6,561 nt of DNA from Bacteroidales bacterium. Lineage in GTDB: Bacteria > Bacteroidota > Bacteroidia > Bacteroidales > B39-G9. The stretch covers positions 1 to 6,561 of the forward strand of contig JAGLDO010000160.1 of the NCBI GenBank assembly GCA_023145555.1, in the 5' to 3' direction. The position numbers and the translations under genes were made by a program. Positions 6,316-6,561 of this stretch are shown here, one piece after another. The notes under the pieces are model-generated. The model had not been told where the DNA came from and made no database searches. It worked only from the letters and a program-made list of their open reading frames with translations. How positions within the stretch are numbered: the first letter of the stretch is position 1; each line of letters begins with the position of its first letter.

Positions 6316-6546
6316 TTAATTTTCTTTATTCTCAAGCCAGAAAATAATTTTGGTTTTCATATTTTCAGCTTTTGTTAAATAAAAAATCGACCAAATAATA
6401 ATCCACCCAGTGGTCGCAATTAAAATTGTTAATAATGGAAAAAAAGGTATTCCCTCTTTTCCGCCAACAAAAATCAATAATAATGCACCCGGAAATAATC
6501 CTATTGTTTGGTATATCATTGAACTTTTAATGCTAATTGAGAGCAT
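6316..6546 (-). CDS. Small two-helix membrane protein, unknown function, possibly truncated by the edge
   Basis: The frame gives 76 residues from the ATG at 6546. Two hydrophobic segments are clear, about 10-28 (MIYQTIGLFPGALLLIFVG) and 32-56, separated by a short GGKEG turn, with a charged tail ending WLENKEN. The tail resembles a short cytoplasmic end, giving a hairpin in the inner membrane. The reading frame remains open upstream to the window end (Asn-Phe-Leu-Thr-Gly before the Met). The ATG has only AGGA directly against it and no spaced Shine-Dalgarno, so the true start may lie outside the window and more helices may precede. I do not recognise the family. The gene converges with rpiB, 4 bp between stop codons, leaving no room for a separate terminator. 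It is probably a real gene, given its length and amphipathic layout in such AT-rich DNA, but the support is modest. Confidence -1.
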   Translation of the reverse strand: MLSISIKSSMIYQTIGLFPGALLLIFVGGKEGIPFFPLLTILIATTGWIIIWSIFYLTKAENMKTKIIFWLENKEN

Positions 6547-6561
6547 TCCTGTAAGGAAATT

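Noticed and set aside
6319..6345. ATTTTCT / AGAAAAT inverted repeat at the rpiB convergent junction as a bidirectional terminator
   Set aside because: Only 7 bp with one G-C pair and a 13-base loop, inside the coding end of the small membrane gene; expected by chance.

Overview
The window looks like chromosomal DNA of a low-GC member of the Bacteroidota (Bacteroidetes). The reasons are strong A+T bias, almost no Shine-Dalgarno sequences, two matches to the Bacteroidetes -7 box TAnnTTTG, and proteins of recognisable Bacteroidetes type. These include a DHAG-type RpiB with the CGSGNG loop, a Wzx-like flippase beside dut and a sugar-phosphate nucleotidyltransferase, and a secreted MORN/YwqK-repeat protein. 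The assignment rests on family recognition, not on a database search.

Layout. Five genes lie on the minus strand and are transcribed from about 5279 down to 1: nadA (quinolinate synthase), a secreted protein built of about 15 MORN-like repeats, a 14-helix polysaccharide flippase, dut (dUTPase), and a nucleotidyltransferase cut by the left edge. nadA and the MORN gene abut exactly, TAG then ATG. The later genes are separated by gaps of 121, 138 and 83 bp, two of which carry short degenerate tandem repeats. On the right, rpiB (ribose-5-phosphate isomerase B) is on the plus strand and converges, 4 bp apart, with a small two-helix membrane protein of unknown function whose frame stays open to the right edge.

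Between nadA and rpiB, which diverge, lies a 594-bp gene-free stretch of about 13 % G+C by hand count. It holds a 17-bp palindrome, a perfect 13-bp inverted repeat, several TTAAC/GTTAA half-sites, and a likely -7 box for rpiB.

Functionally this is mostly housekeeping: NAD synthesis (nadA), pentose phosphate metabolism (rpiB), nucleotide-pool hygiene (dut), and surface-polysaccharide supply and export (nucleotidyltransferase and flippase). I see no defence system, mobile element, CRISPR array, RNA gene or clear new multi-gene system. The least explained items are the MORN-repeat protein coupled to nadA and the nadA-rpiB intergenic region.
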